From positions 1 through 64,000 of the forward strand of contig JBAMDO010000574.1 of the NCBI GenBank assembly GCA_037074765.1: a stretch of 64,000 nt of DNA, read 5' to 3'. Made by a program: the position numbers and the translations under genes. How positions within the stretch are numbered: the stretch's first letter is position 1; every line of letters begins with the position of its first letter. Shown piece after piece: positions 13,630 to 30,080 of the stretch. Origin of the DNA: Mansonella perstans. Its lineage: Eukaryota; Nematoda; Chromadorea; Rhabditida; Onchocercidae. The notes under the pieces were generated by a model that was not told where the DNA came from, did not search any database, and saw only the letters and a program-made list of their open reading frames with translations.

Positions 13630-16294
13630 ATGCCGATAATAAGTAAGGCAGATCGAAGTCGAGATGAAGCAAGTGCAGAAATAGAGCATATCGATCGGGG
13701 GATACATTCGTTTCAGGAGATTTCACATATATGTTAGTTCATTTCATGTCTCTTTGAAATTTTCATTTGTCATTTTAAAATTTTGTGCAAACTTTTTTTG
13801 GATAATTTAGGATTACTTTTATTACTTTCTTTGTTGCAATTTATTATTACATATACAATTTAAATATTTCATTGTACATTAGTTATTACGACATGGTATG
13901 TCCACAGTATCTTCTTTATTTTTCTGAGAACTGTAATTGTAAAACAGAGTAATTCATGAAAGTAATTCATTTATTTCATGATATAAAGTAATGAAAATGA
14001 TATTAATAGTAATGTTTCGTCTGTCGGTTGATTAAATCATATCTATTGTGGAAACAAAATCGTAGATGTATCGGTTATGCTTAATTAAAATTTTGAAGCT
14101 TCAACCCTATAATTATTAGATCGAATTATATATTTTAGATCTTGATTTGTTATCAAATATGTTCTCATTTTTAAAATTTTTGACGGCCAATTTGTTCCAG
14201 CTGTTGGCTGTCTGCAGGAATTTTTAATTTAATAGGAATTTTTGGCATATTTCAGTATAATTCTGGCCATCTTGCATAATAAAGTAGTACTGTTATTTTG
14301 TTTCAGTCAACAATATGGCATTGAGAAAGTTGATTTTGAGTCACAATAAAATTTCATCTGTACCGCCAAATATCGCGGATTTGGTCAATTTAGAGGTATG
14401 CTGTTGAAATTAGTGTTATCATATAATATGTCATTATGATGCTGCTTTTAGAGTTTGAATTTGTGGAACAATCAGATCGAAGATTTGCCAACATCAATAT
14501 CATCGTTGAATAAATTACGATTTCTCAATTTGGGGTTTGCTTCATTTTTATCATTTTTTATTAATACTCTATCGAATAATTTTAGGGTTTCCATGATTAC
14601 CTAAAGATTAAAAACATTATATAGTTGCCATTGATAACTAATTATAAGTTTCCGAAATACAAAAAAAAAGATACCAATAAATCGTTTGATTATTTTCAAT
14701 TTCCCTTTCGCTTAGGTGATTAATAGATTTATTTAAAATAAATTTTCAGAATGAACCGATTAAATATATTGCCAAGAGGTTTCGGATCATTCCAAGCATT
14801 GGAAGTGCTGGACCTAACTTATAACAACCTGAATGAAAGAAGTTTGCCGGGAAATTTCTTCTTTATGCGTTAGTTCATTTTTATATTCATTTTATTTGTA
14901 ATTTCAAGTGTCTCATAGTCATACGATGTTATTAGTAACTGAAATTTTAAAAACTCGTTTCTTTATTTCAATCATTAGAGTGCAAAATTTCAGTTCGAAT
15001 GTGATTCTTTAGCTTTTGGATCTGTCAGAGGGGGGCTGTTATTATTACTTCAGTATCATTTTCTCTATTGCCTAAAATTTAGCTGAAGGACCAGTATACT
15101 AGTTTGAGGCATACCTTTCACTCTCTCTCATTTAGCTGACCGCTCATTAATAATGTTCTGGGGATTTAACTTGGTTTTTTAGCTAGTGTCAGATAGTATC
15201 AGTTGGTTTTGCTGTTAACTGATATTATAGTTGATTAACTTATTGCTTAAATTATGGAAAGATATCGCTAGCTCTAGATCACTAAAAGTGATCTTTGAAT
15301 GATAACAATATTGATGAGAGCGTTGAATAGCTGAACTTTAAGTTTTGAATAAAATATTGAGTAAAGATTGAAATTTTTCTTGTTGCTCTTTTTAATTTGT
15401 TTATTCAATTTTTCATCCTTTACTCTAGCAATTTTTTTATTTCCAGCAACGTTACGTGCTTTGTATTTGGGTGATAACGATTTTGAATATTTGCCCGCTG
15501 ATATTGAAAACCTTTCAAGTTTGCAAGTTCTGGTGTTACGTGAAAATGATTTGCTTGCTTTACCGAAACAAATTGGTAAACTTTATCGCTTGAAAGAACT
15601 CCATATTCAGGTATTCACACTTATATTTTCATATAAATGTTTCCACATGAACGATATTATCATCATTATCAAGTATAGGTAAAGATCGATAGAAATTTTC
15701 ATGTTTTTAGCTTACTCATGTTCATCAAGTTCTCACTATATATTGAAGTTAAATGTTTTGTTTAAAAACTGATAAAATTCTAGAGTGTATTTTTCTTTTC
15801 AAGGGAAATCGTTTGACCGTTTTGCCACCGGAAATTGCTGGATTAGATCTTGTTGGTCCAAAACGAGTGCTGAGACTTGAGAATAATCCTTGGGTGCAAT
15901 CATTGGCGGAACCATTAACAAGAGGTGTGTAAATTTTAGGAAATCAGCATCAGTAAATTATCAGATAAGTACGGTATCTACGTAACATTAATTTGCTCCA
16001 TTCTTGCAATAAATTAAAATCATATGGTAAATTAATAAGATTTTGTTGTTTGCAAGAAAAATAAAGAATAATAGTAGAATATGGACATGGAGACTTGATT
16101 ACAGAAGTTTATATAGTGAGATCATTCTCGATAGTGTAATTTCTGCAGGTCCACTTGCTTTGATGGAATGCCTTCGGTCGGATTCGTATAAATATCAGTA
16201 TGGACGCCAGGAATCAGGAACCGGTATAGCACCACCAAAAGCTCGAAATAAGGATAAAAAGATTAGTAGGCAAAAGATGAAACAAGGATGTTAA
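13630..16294 (+). CDS. RSU1: Ras suppressor protein 1 (RSU1), leucine-rich repeat protein
   Basis: Seven exons (13630-13732, 14307-14395, 14452-14534, 14750-14868, 15447-15610, 15804-15924, 16149-16294) join to 274 residues; human RSU1 has 277. It is a run of about seven 23-residue leucine-rich repeats. They include LILSHNKISSVPPNIADL, LNLWNNQIEDLP, GMNRLNILPRGFGS, LEVLDLTYNNLNE, LRALYLGDNDFEYLP and GNRLTVLPPEIAGLDL. A capping segment with ENNPW follows, then YKYQYGRQ and a basic tail. RSU1 binds the LIM protein PINCH and is a component of integrin-linked kinase/PINCH/parvin adhesion complexes, in nematodes at muscle dense bodies. Exon order and phases are all consistent, and most introns fall within or near repeat boundaries. 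Confidence 0.95.
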
Positions 16295-18507
16295 GATCTT
16301 TCGAATTTAAACATTACTGTGAGGCATTTATTTTTTTAATTCTCAGATATTTAATTCATCAGTGGTGCTTTGATTTATAAAAGATTTTTTGAGACAAATC
16401 AATTTGCAATTTTTGATTCCTCCAAAGTGTATCATTGACTCGATGCGTGTTGGTTTTTCAAAAAAAATTATGATTGTTATTTTCGTATTTAAGAAGCAAA
16501 CATTTTATAGGATAGAATTCGTTAAGTCATGTAATTTTGTCCTGAACTTTTCGAAACTGCTAAAAATTGCAAAAAGTGAACATTCGAGGAAAAATTGTAG
16601 GAAAAACAGAAAAAAAGGGCAAAGTTTTTTTACTTCATAAAAAATTTTTGCATTACTAATGTCTTTTTGTAATTTTATCCTGTGAGATTAAACGACAGAT
16701 AATCTTTGTAATATTGTTAATAACAGATCATTTCTGCGATTTGAAAATTGCAAATATTTTTATATTTATTATTCTGGAAACAAAACTTATGTTACATAAT
16801 CCGTATGATTACACTGCTAGTTCTCCTCTTTCTTTGTATCTGCAATAAATCTTTCAAAATTGGTTACAAACAAACCATCTATAACATAGTAGAATACAAT
16901 TCTATTTAACCGTTGTGATTCTCCGTAAATCGGACATATTACATTAAATACAAAGTTTTTCTGATATCGATAACAAAAATAATGGTGAAAAGTTTGTATC
17001 CGAGAAATGAAGTCATTGTTGAAATTGAAATTAAAATTTATTTATGAACAGATGCGGTCATCTAAAATAAACCGAGAACATAAATACGATTAGTAAACAT
17101 TTAGTACATAAATATGATGGATTCTTGTTGAAAAGATTTTTAATTGGTCTATTAAGGTAGTGCCTGGTACTTACATTTAAAACATTTTCCAGTCAAGGAA
17201 AGAGAGAGTATGCTGTTTGGATAATAATCCTTCGAACTTTTAATATTTGGTTGGTGCCATTTAATTGCTTCCTAAAAATGTGCCAGGTTTCTTAAAAATT
17301 GTTGGACATGTAAGCTAAAGGTTCGAATTTTCGAAAATTAATTTTTAAATCCACCAGAACACATCGAATAAAATGCATTAATTTGTTCAAAAATACCTCG
17401 AAATACCTATGCAAAACGATTGTCAATTGACTTCAAAATTTTTTTCCTTTTCCAATTTTTTCCACTTTGCAAAATTTCCAATTTTGTAAGGAAATGAAAA
17501 ACAGACGGATAGACCTGTACATTTTTTCTTTAGTAATCTTTGACATTTGTAGTAAAAGATGGTTGTTAATTTTATTCATCGTAAAAACAAAAAATCGTCA
17601 TTTTGTTAAAGTAATCATCGTTTTGAATAATTATCAATAATCATTATTTTGTTAAAATTTCCATATGAAGATTTTAAATTCAGACTATTGAGTTTTTAAT
17701 GTTTCAATTCATCGTGATCAATCGTGGAACCATAAAGAAATTTAGTATCGGGAGATTTTGTAATAAAAATAAATTTGGTTATTTAATTAATTTAATGGCA
17801 TTAAGCTAATCAGAAAAGAAAGTTGCCAATTAATTTATTGTTCACTCAAATCTAAATTTATTGGTCATTCAAGCCTAACTGTTATTTTTCTCAATTTTTG
17901 CAAGGAACTTTCACTCATCGAAAGGAGTATTTTACACATCAAACAATTTACTGAACATTTATTATTGCTGCTATTTTTTATTGAAATTTTATTGACATAC
18001 TAATTGTTATTGTCTATTTATTGTTGTTGTTTCTTTTTACATTACTTTACTATTATTGTTTATTTATTTATTGTTTACGTTGTTTTTGTTGTTTTAATTG
18101 TCTGAAAATATTCCAATAAAAATTTATATTATACAGCAATAACTGATAAAGTTGTTAATAAGTATTGAAAAAATATTCTTCCCAGTGCATTTTAAAATTT
18201 GTATGAGTCATCACATTATGTCAACAAAAATGTCAACATGTCAATTATGTATCTTTGAATGATTCCCTTAAAAGGATAGGTCAGATGATGGAACAGAGAA
18301 GGCAATTAACTAGAAATATTGAAGAGAAAAGAATAAAAAGATTAAAAGAAAAAGTCTTGAAAAATGACAAGTTGACAGGGAAAGAAAGTGAAAATACTAT
18401 CCTTGGAAACAACAATATTTCCGGATTCCCATTACCACTCATTAATTCACTATTTGCAACTTCTACTCTCGACTTTCTACTCTTGAAGAATGCTTTATTG
18501 GGTGTGT

Positions 18508-18581
<74 letters not shown>

Positions 18582-19285
18582 CTAAACATATATATATATA
18601 TATATGCATATAGATATTGTGTGTATCTTGCATATATCGCTCAAAGTAGGTGGAGGTCTCATTTTATTGAGGCAAAGGATACGACAGAAGGGAGTGGGCT
18701 AAATATTTGCTTGGTATACTACATCATTGAGTCCTTCCTTACTCTGATATCAAATTCATTGGTGCAGTAGTAATAGCATTCGACGACAACACAAATGGTT
18801 GGTTTCTTTTCTATTTGTGGCCTAGCTTAGCGTAGCATAGTCTAGCCTCATTGATTCTGATCTAGTCTAGACTCATATGCACCTGTCCACTTCTCTCCAT
18901 ACACAGTATTGATTTAAATTGATACGATCCAAACATATCATTCGATTCAATTCTATGCCTGATTTGATAAGGCAATTAATTAATTCAATTATAGTAATAA
19001 TTTTTGTTGAAAAAATGAAAGAAATAATGGTGACAGAACGAGAGAGAGAAAGAGAGAGGGTCAAAAATAGATATTTAAATAACTAAAGACTTATTGACTA
19101 ACTTTTAAAATTTTTGTTACTATGGAAACTGTTCATGTCACCATGTGTCATTTTATTGTAATTGCAAATTGTTTACAACTAAAAGAGTTATTATTACAGT
19201 AAGAAATAAATGAGAGACAGAATAGAATTAATTAAAGTTAATAAATGACAGACATTTTCATGCACTGAATTTTAATTTCTTCTAG
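16295..19285. other. RSU1 3' region and alpha-tubulin upstream region
   Basis: About 3 kb of AT-rich DNA containing the RSU1 3' UTR, a GT microsatellite and the unseen 5' end of the alpha-tubulin gene. Several short open frames, including a purine-rich one at 18255-18500, look like composition effects. Confidence 0.5.
18501..18606. repeat. (GT)n then (TA)n microsatellite
   Basis: A nearly pure GT run covers about 18501-18578 with rare interruptions. It is followed by a TA run at about 18589-18605. The long open frames across it on both strands are artefacts of the dinucleotide repeat. Confidence 0.95.
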
Positions 19286-24435
<5,150 letters not shown>

Positions 24436-25916
24436 GATAGATGAGAGATATTGAATGATCACATTGAGAAGATATTAAATGTCATTTGTTGTCATTAATT
24501 TTATTAAGGCGATTTGAAATGAAATTTATCAAATAAATGGACAAAAAAAAGGAAACAATGAATCATGATCTGCTTATTATCCTGATTACCATAATACACA
24601 CACATTTATAAATTCATGCTGTTCTGCTACAGCTGCTTGTTTTGTTAATAATTGCTTTTCAGTTATGGAGAAACAAAAAATCACTCAAGCAATTGGCTAT
24701 TAATTATTTTCATTTTTATAATTTCTTTTGCTTATCGTTTATTTGTTCATCATTCTGCATACATGTACTATTTCTCCGGATCTTCCTACTGATTTCTGCA
24801 GACTTTCCTACTTTTCCAAATTCCTCAATTTTGATATCGAAATGTCATGCTATCTCCAGAAAATGTTACCCTCTTTGTACTATTTCTAATTATTCTTTTT
24901 CTTTGTAATTATCCAAGAATACATGGGGAAGAAATTGAAGAACTAGAATTATAAATACTTTTCTAGAAAAGTCACTGATAAGAATTTTCAATTATGAGAG
25001 CTAATAAGTTTTCCTAGTTGATATATAGCTGAAGAATAACAATGAAACATTTTTAAATGGTTTAAAATTTACCAAAAAAAGTTTGTATAATTCGTAATAT
25101 AAGATTCCAATTCACTCATTTAATGATCACATTTTAATCAAATCTTTGTTGCTCTCAGCGAATGCAATGCAATGCTTGTGCTTTAAAAACTATCAGTGAT
25201 TATGGATTGCTATAGTAAATGTTCTGTTCAAATTTTAATAAAATGAAAGAAAAAGTAGTTGAAAAATAATTCCTACGGGATCATTTTTCTTTTTGAATGC
25301 TAGGATAAATGCTGTTGAAAAATGGTTTAAAAGAAAGGGTAAATATAGCTTGAATTACAGTATTGCTTGAAAGGTTAAGAAAACGAACACTGAAATTTAA
25401 CCGTAAAATAATTTAGGGAAGTAAATTTTTCTGACAAGTCCAGATGTTATTCTCGAAAATTCCAAATGCCTTCTCATTTGCCAAAAAATCGGACAATTAA
25501 AGTGGAAGACCAGACGGCGACAACTTTATTCATCTACATTAACAAATCAATCCTTCCAGGCCTCATAAAATCAAACGATGCAAACAAGGACATAATAGAA
25601 GGATAAAAAAGCCATCCATTTGTACGAAGAAAAAGGGAAATTCCAATTACTGTTAATCAGTTTGTCGAGAAAAGAATAGATTACTTATAAATGTCTCGAT
25701 TTCTCTATCAAAGCAATGAATCAGTAGTTTTCCCAAGATCATCCATTCTATGATACCCAAATCAATTATTTCAATTCAACAATGATTTAATCAATTTGCG
25801 AAAATATATTCAGCAATTATGTAACTGATTCTTCATTTAACGTTGTCGATGGAATGTGATGATAATAACTGTTCACAAATAGTGACAAACTTCTTCCACT
25901 GTTATTAATCCATTAT
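24436..25916. other. Convergent intergenic region, alpha-tubulin / COQ7
   Basis: About 1.5 kb between two genes that end toward each other. It holds the tubulin poly(A) signal and presumably both 3' UTRs. No gene is recognised. Confidence 0.5.
24532..24537 (+). terminator. Poly(A) signal, alpha-tubulin
   Basis: A canonical AATAAA lies 97 nt after the alpha-tubulin stop codon. Confidence 0.6.
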
Positions 25917-28900
25917 TTACATTCGTTCAGCTAACCAAATGGCACCTTTACAGCCAGTTTGAATGATCCATTTCAATGTCTGATATTGTGGTGCCTGTAA
26001 CATTATGACATTTTTGCGGGCAAATCATTCATAGTTCTAATGCTTTCATTCTTTTTGTTTGTCAAAAAGATTTCTTCCAAGACTTAAATTATTACTAATA
26101 TTCATTCCTGTATTTCAAGTTCAAATCTGGAAAACAAAAAATCAAAGTGAGAAATTTAAAAAAAATTTTTGCAATTCAAGAAAGAATCGATTTATTGCTA
26201 TCACTACTACTACTACTACTACTACTTTTTTGAACTATTTTTTTTTATATAAATTTTACCCAAACAAATGTTAATAAATCTATAAAAATTATACAAAAAA
26301 TATCGTGCCTTTAATCCATCATTTTCAACTCCAATATCGTAGTGATGCAATTCATCGTCACGTAGTTTTGTCAAAATCTATAACATAAATTGGAAATAGA
26401 AAAATTCCCTAAAATTTTCGAATCTCAAAAAAAGCAGATGTGATTCCTAATATGTGCATTTGTAGCTTTGCAAAAAACTATATGTCATCAACTGAATTAC
26501 ACAATTCAAATCAGCTGAATAGCAGACATGTAAGATAACTCAGAAATAAGGTTTATGAGAAATAAATGACCTTCAGAAGATCAGCATGATCCACGGGATC
26601 ATCGTCAAGTAATTCGACCATTTGCTGATTATAATGTTCACCAATTATCTCTTCTACGGCTGTTGTACATGCCATTGCTGTTTCTTTCCCACAAAGAGCT
26701 GTCCCTACACCTTCAAAATTTTCTCCTTTTTTCCACTTTTTTTTTAAATTTCAGAAGAAAAGCAAAACATAACTGAAAATTTAACTCGAAAAATTTAAAT
26801 GAGGAAACACTTAAAAGTAATTCTATGCAAAAAAGGCAAAGAAAAAATGAATTTGTCAAAGAAGACAAAAAGAAGGATATTATTTTGGTCCAAGCTTCGC
26901 TTTCATTCTTATATTTTAATTCTGTTTTGAAAATCCACTTATGATATTTTAAAAGCACAGAATGATATTTAGAAAAATTACAAAATATGTAATGAAATAC
27001 TCGGTGACTCTTCGTTCCAGAAAGTCTTTTGTGCCATTTTTCTTTTTAAAAAAATCTTACTTCTAAATTCCTCCTTAGTTCTAAAAGAACAAAATATAAA
27101 CCAAAATTTTCAAAAGATTACTGTAAAATTGTCGATAAGTAAAACAAACAATAACAGTATTATTAGGAATTGAAAATATTTTCGTTTCTTTTTTCCTTCT
27201 GTTTAAATGTGAAGTATTTTTAAAAAAGAAATTTTTTCTTTCATGAATATCTGAAATAAATGCTGATGTTTTTATCGGGTTGATCTCTAAGCTAAGTAAG
27301 ACTGAAATAGCTATCCCTCTTTGAATACTATCTTTAACTCATTCAGTAACTACTGTCTAGTTGTGCAAAGCATAATTTCTTTGTTTTCAAAGCAGTTTTG
27401 AACACTTAAATTAAATTAACTATTACGGTACCAATAATAATCAGTAATACTAATAATAATAATTAGACTGATGAAAATTGCTTTTGCTTTTCCTTTTTCA
27501 TTTTCTTCTTTTATCGCTATTGCTTAATTAAAGCTAGAGAATAAATACTATTATGGGATGAAATTAAATGCAAGAAATTTCGGAAGCAGTCTTAAGTGAG
27601 TAAATAAACAATGATTGATGCTAATGCAGACCAGACCTTTTGGCTTAAATCTATGTTTAATAGGCCTATGTGATGGCTCATTTTGCAAGTCATATTAGCT
27701 ATGAGATGGAATGGAACAAAACAGTAAAGCAGCAATCTATCACATAACATTCAGGCTACATGAGAATTTACCAATTAAATTTCGCCAATTTTAGCACTTT
27801 AGTCTAGGATGCATCAATTTGGGAGTAAAGAATAACGAAGAACACAATAAACTGAAAAGCGAAATTTTTTTCTACATAAAAAAAGGAACTCAAACAGGAA
27901 AATTTTTAAAAATTGAATTTCTTGCAAATTAAAAATTAAATTTTCTCAAGAAAATCAATATTTCAAGATGTATTTGTAGGAATATTTCTAGTTTCCTATT
28001 TTCACATTATTGAACAATAAACATTAAGCAATATTTGATATTTTTTAAGCAGAAAGAAGAAAAAGAAAGATATCATCTAATATAACTTTGAAATATAATA
28101 TTTATAAAACTGTCATATTTATTACAAAGAAAAGAATCAATAACATTACAAGATTGAAATTTTATTACAGTAGATATTAGATGATATCTTTCTTTTTTCT
28201 TTTTTCTGAGAATAACTAAAAAAAAAATTAAATTTTTGGCTATAAAATTCTAGCAACTTCGTGCGAATATTTTATAAAATTTTGAATTGAAAATTATGAA
28301 GTGAAATATTTCTTATTAAATATCATTTAATTCTATATATATATATATACATATTTGAAATTTAAAACTATAAAAAATATCATTCAATTTGAAATATTAT
28401 TTATAAATGAATCAATTCTTCCAAGCTAATAATCCTTTCTTATTTACTTTTTAAATCATTTAAATTAAAAGAAAAGAAACAAACGAATGAACCTAACGTA
28501 TAAGCGGCAATACTGAACAATGGAGCTAAAATTGTTGGCTGAACGTTATGCTTAGCACATAATCGCTCCATCACATCGAGGTGTTGCTTTTCCTGAGTTT
28601 GCATCTCTTCGATCACAGCTCTTGATGGATGTTGATCTGCAAGTGATCACAGATCAAGATTGATCTGCAAGTGATCACAGATCAAGATTGATCTGCAAGT
28701 GATCACAGATCAAGATTGATCTGCAAGTGATCACAGATCAAGATTGATCTGCAAGTGATCACAGATCAAGATTGATCTGCAAGTGATGGAAAGCAAAAAT
28801 TGGCTGTCTAATTGCTTTAAATAAATCAGTGTTTAAGAAACTTAGAAATTTCGCGATTCGTTTAATTATAATTCAAACAAAAGAACAAGTAAAAATTCAA

Positions 28901-29280
28901 AATTTCTTGCAATTTTACACTAAAGTAAAGAATAAATAACTGACGGATATTCCTTAATTGTATAAATGACCGAAACGAAAAATCTATTTGTAAGCGATGC
29001 AACTATCACTGTCTTCAATCATTGATTTCATTTTGATGATATTTTTAATTATTCTTAAGTGGGTATTCACACAAAATGTTTTAATTGATTCATTTACTAT
29101 TGTAAAAGTACTATTGATCTGAAACAATAGACAATTGAAGAAGTTACCTGAAATGACAGCTTTCTGTCCTTCATAAATACTGATTGCTGCTAATTCACCA
29201 ATATGATCAACACGTAAAATCTTTGTTAATAATTCTTTCCTGCTTAATTTATGCACAAAACGTGCTGATATTTTGTACAT
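25917..29280 (-). CDS. coq7: 5-demethoxyubiquinone hydroxylase COQ7 (CLK-1)
   Basis: Five exons (29280-29148, 28636-28493, 26710-26571, 26377-26309, 25994-25917) join to 187 residues, the same length as C. elegans CLK-1. The di-iron carboxylate ligands are visible: Glu in RVDHIGEL, the ExxH of EKQHLD, Glu in [11 protein letters not shown], and the ExxH of DELHHYD. The C-terminal [13 protein letters not shown] helix is also conserved. COQ7 hydroxylates demethoxyubiquinone in the mitochondrial inner membrane in the penultimate step of ubiquinone synthesis. The short basic N-terminus ([11 protein letters not shown]) suits mitochondrial import. Two oddities are a 28-bp tandem repeat spanning the exon-2 acceptor, and a last intron that starts with GC. 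The ATG is four bases after a trans-splice acceptor, and the ZnT6/TOC-1 gene lies upstream on the same strand. Confidence 0.96.
28634..28787. repeat. 28-bp tandem repeat (5.5 copies) at the COQ7 exon 2 acceptor
   Basis: Five identical 28-bp copies (28634-28661, 28662-28689, 28690-28717, 28718-28745, 28746-28773) are followed by a half copy (28774-28787). Each carries, on the minus strand, cttgcag|ATC, the same acceptor used for COQ7 exon 2. The unit contains 8-bp inverted arms (TTGATCTG...CAGATCAA). Confidence 0.97.
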
Positions 29281-30080
29281 CGAACTGGGAATTGTCAGAG
29301 TGAATCGAATTATTCAATTTAATTAGCTAAAATTAATTAGCTAAACTTGAATTATTTCATATTTTTCTTATGTTGCGAATAAAGTTAATGTTTGGGGATG
29401 AAATGTTGTGGAATGTAAAACAATCCCAAATATTCATTGAATATTTGAAAATTTTACTAATTTTACTTTCGTCTGCAAAAATATTTTCATTGTTTCTTAT
29501 TAATATCATTGTATTTAACGTCACTTGACTAATTACTAAGATCATATTCACGGAAGAATTTTTTTTGTAATTCATTTTTGAGATATATACTTCGGATTTG
29601 AATTACAATGAAAAGTAAATACGTTTTATAATCATTTAACAAGGAATTTTTAAACCAGTTGACAAGAAACTAAACAGCAAAACTTGCCCATCAACAGCTA
29701 ATCTTTTATCTATTTCTAATAAATTTATCACAACAATATGAACAAAGTATGCAGAATGAAAGAGATTAACGATATGTAGTCTATGATTTTTTTTAAATTT
29801 GTCATAAGCAAGCAATAAATTATTGGTAACTTAATTATCTTGATTCTGACGCACAAATTTCAGTATTTCTTATAATTTTTATTGTTCGCTATCAATTTGT
29901 ATGATCTTTCTCTTATTTTGATAATCAAATAAAAAACTACTAGCTAGAAAACTCCATCACTGCCCTTCATTTACCATTTGGAATTTAGGTTCATTAAATT
30001 TTTAGTAAAAAATGCTGCTGAAGCCGAGAAAAAAATTAAAAGATTTTCTAAACACTTTTTTTCTAAATACATGAAATCAA
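29281..30080. other. ZnT6-COQ7 intergenic region
   Basis: About 800 bp between the ZnT6 stop and the COQ7 start on the same strand. It is AT-rich and holds no recognisable gene. Confidence 0.5.
29285..29286 (-). other. Trans-splice acceptor, COQ7
   Basis: The minus-strand sequence caattcccag ends here, four bases before the COQ7 ATG. This lets COQ7 be a downstream gene of an operon. Confidence 0.5.

Noticed and set aside
18255..18770. 171-codon plus-strand open frame and its 102-codon minus counterpart
   Set aside because: Most of each is a GT/CA and TA microsatellite translation (Cys-Val or Thr-His runs). The flanking part is purine-rich without a recognisable domain.
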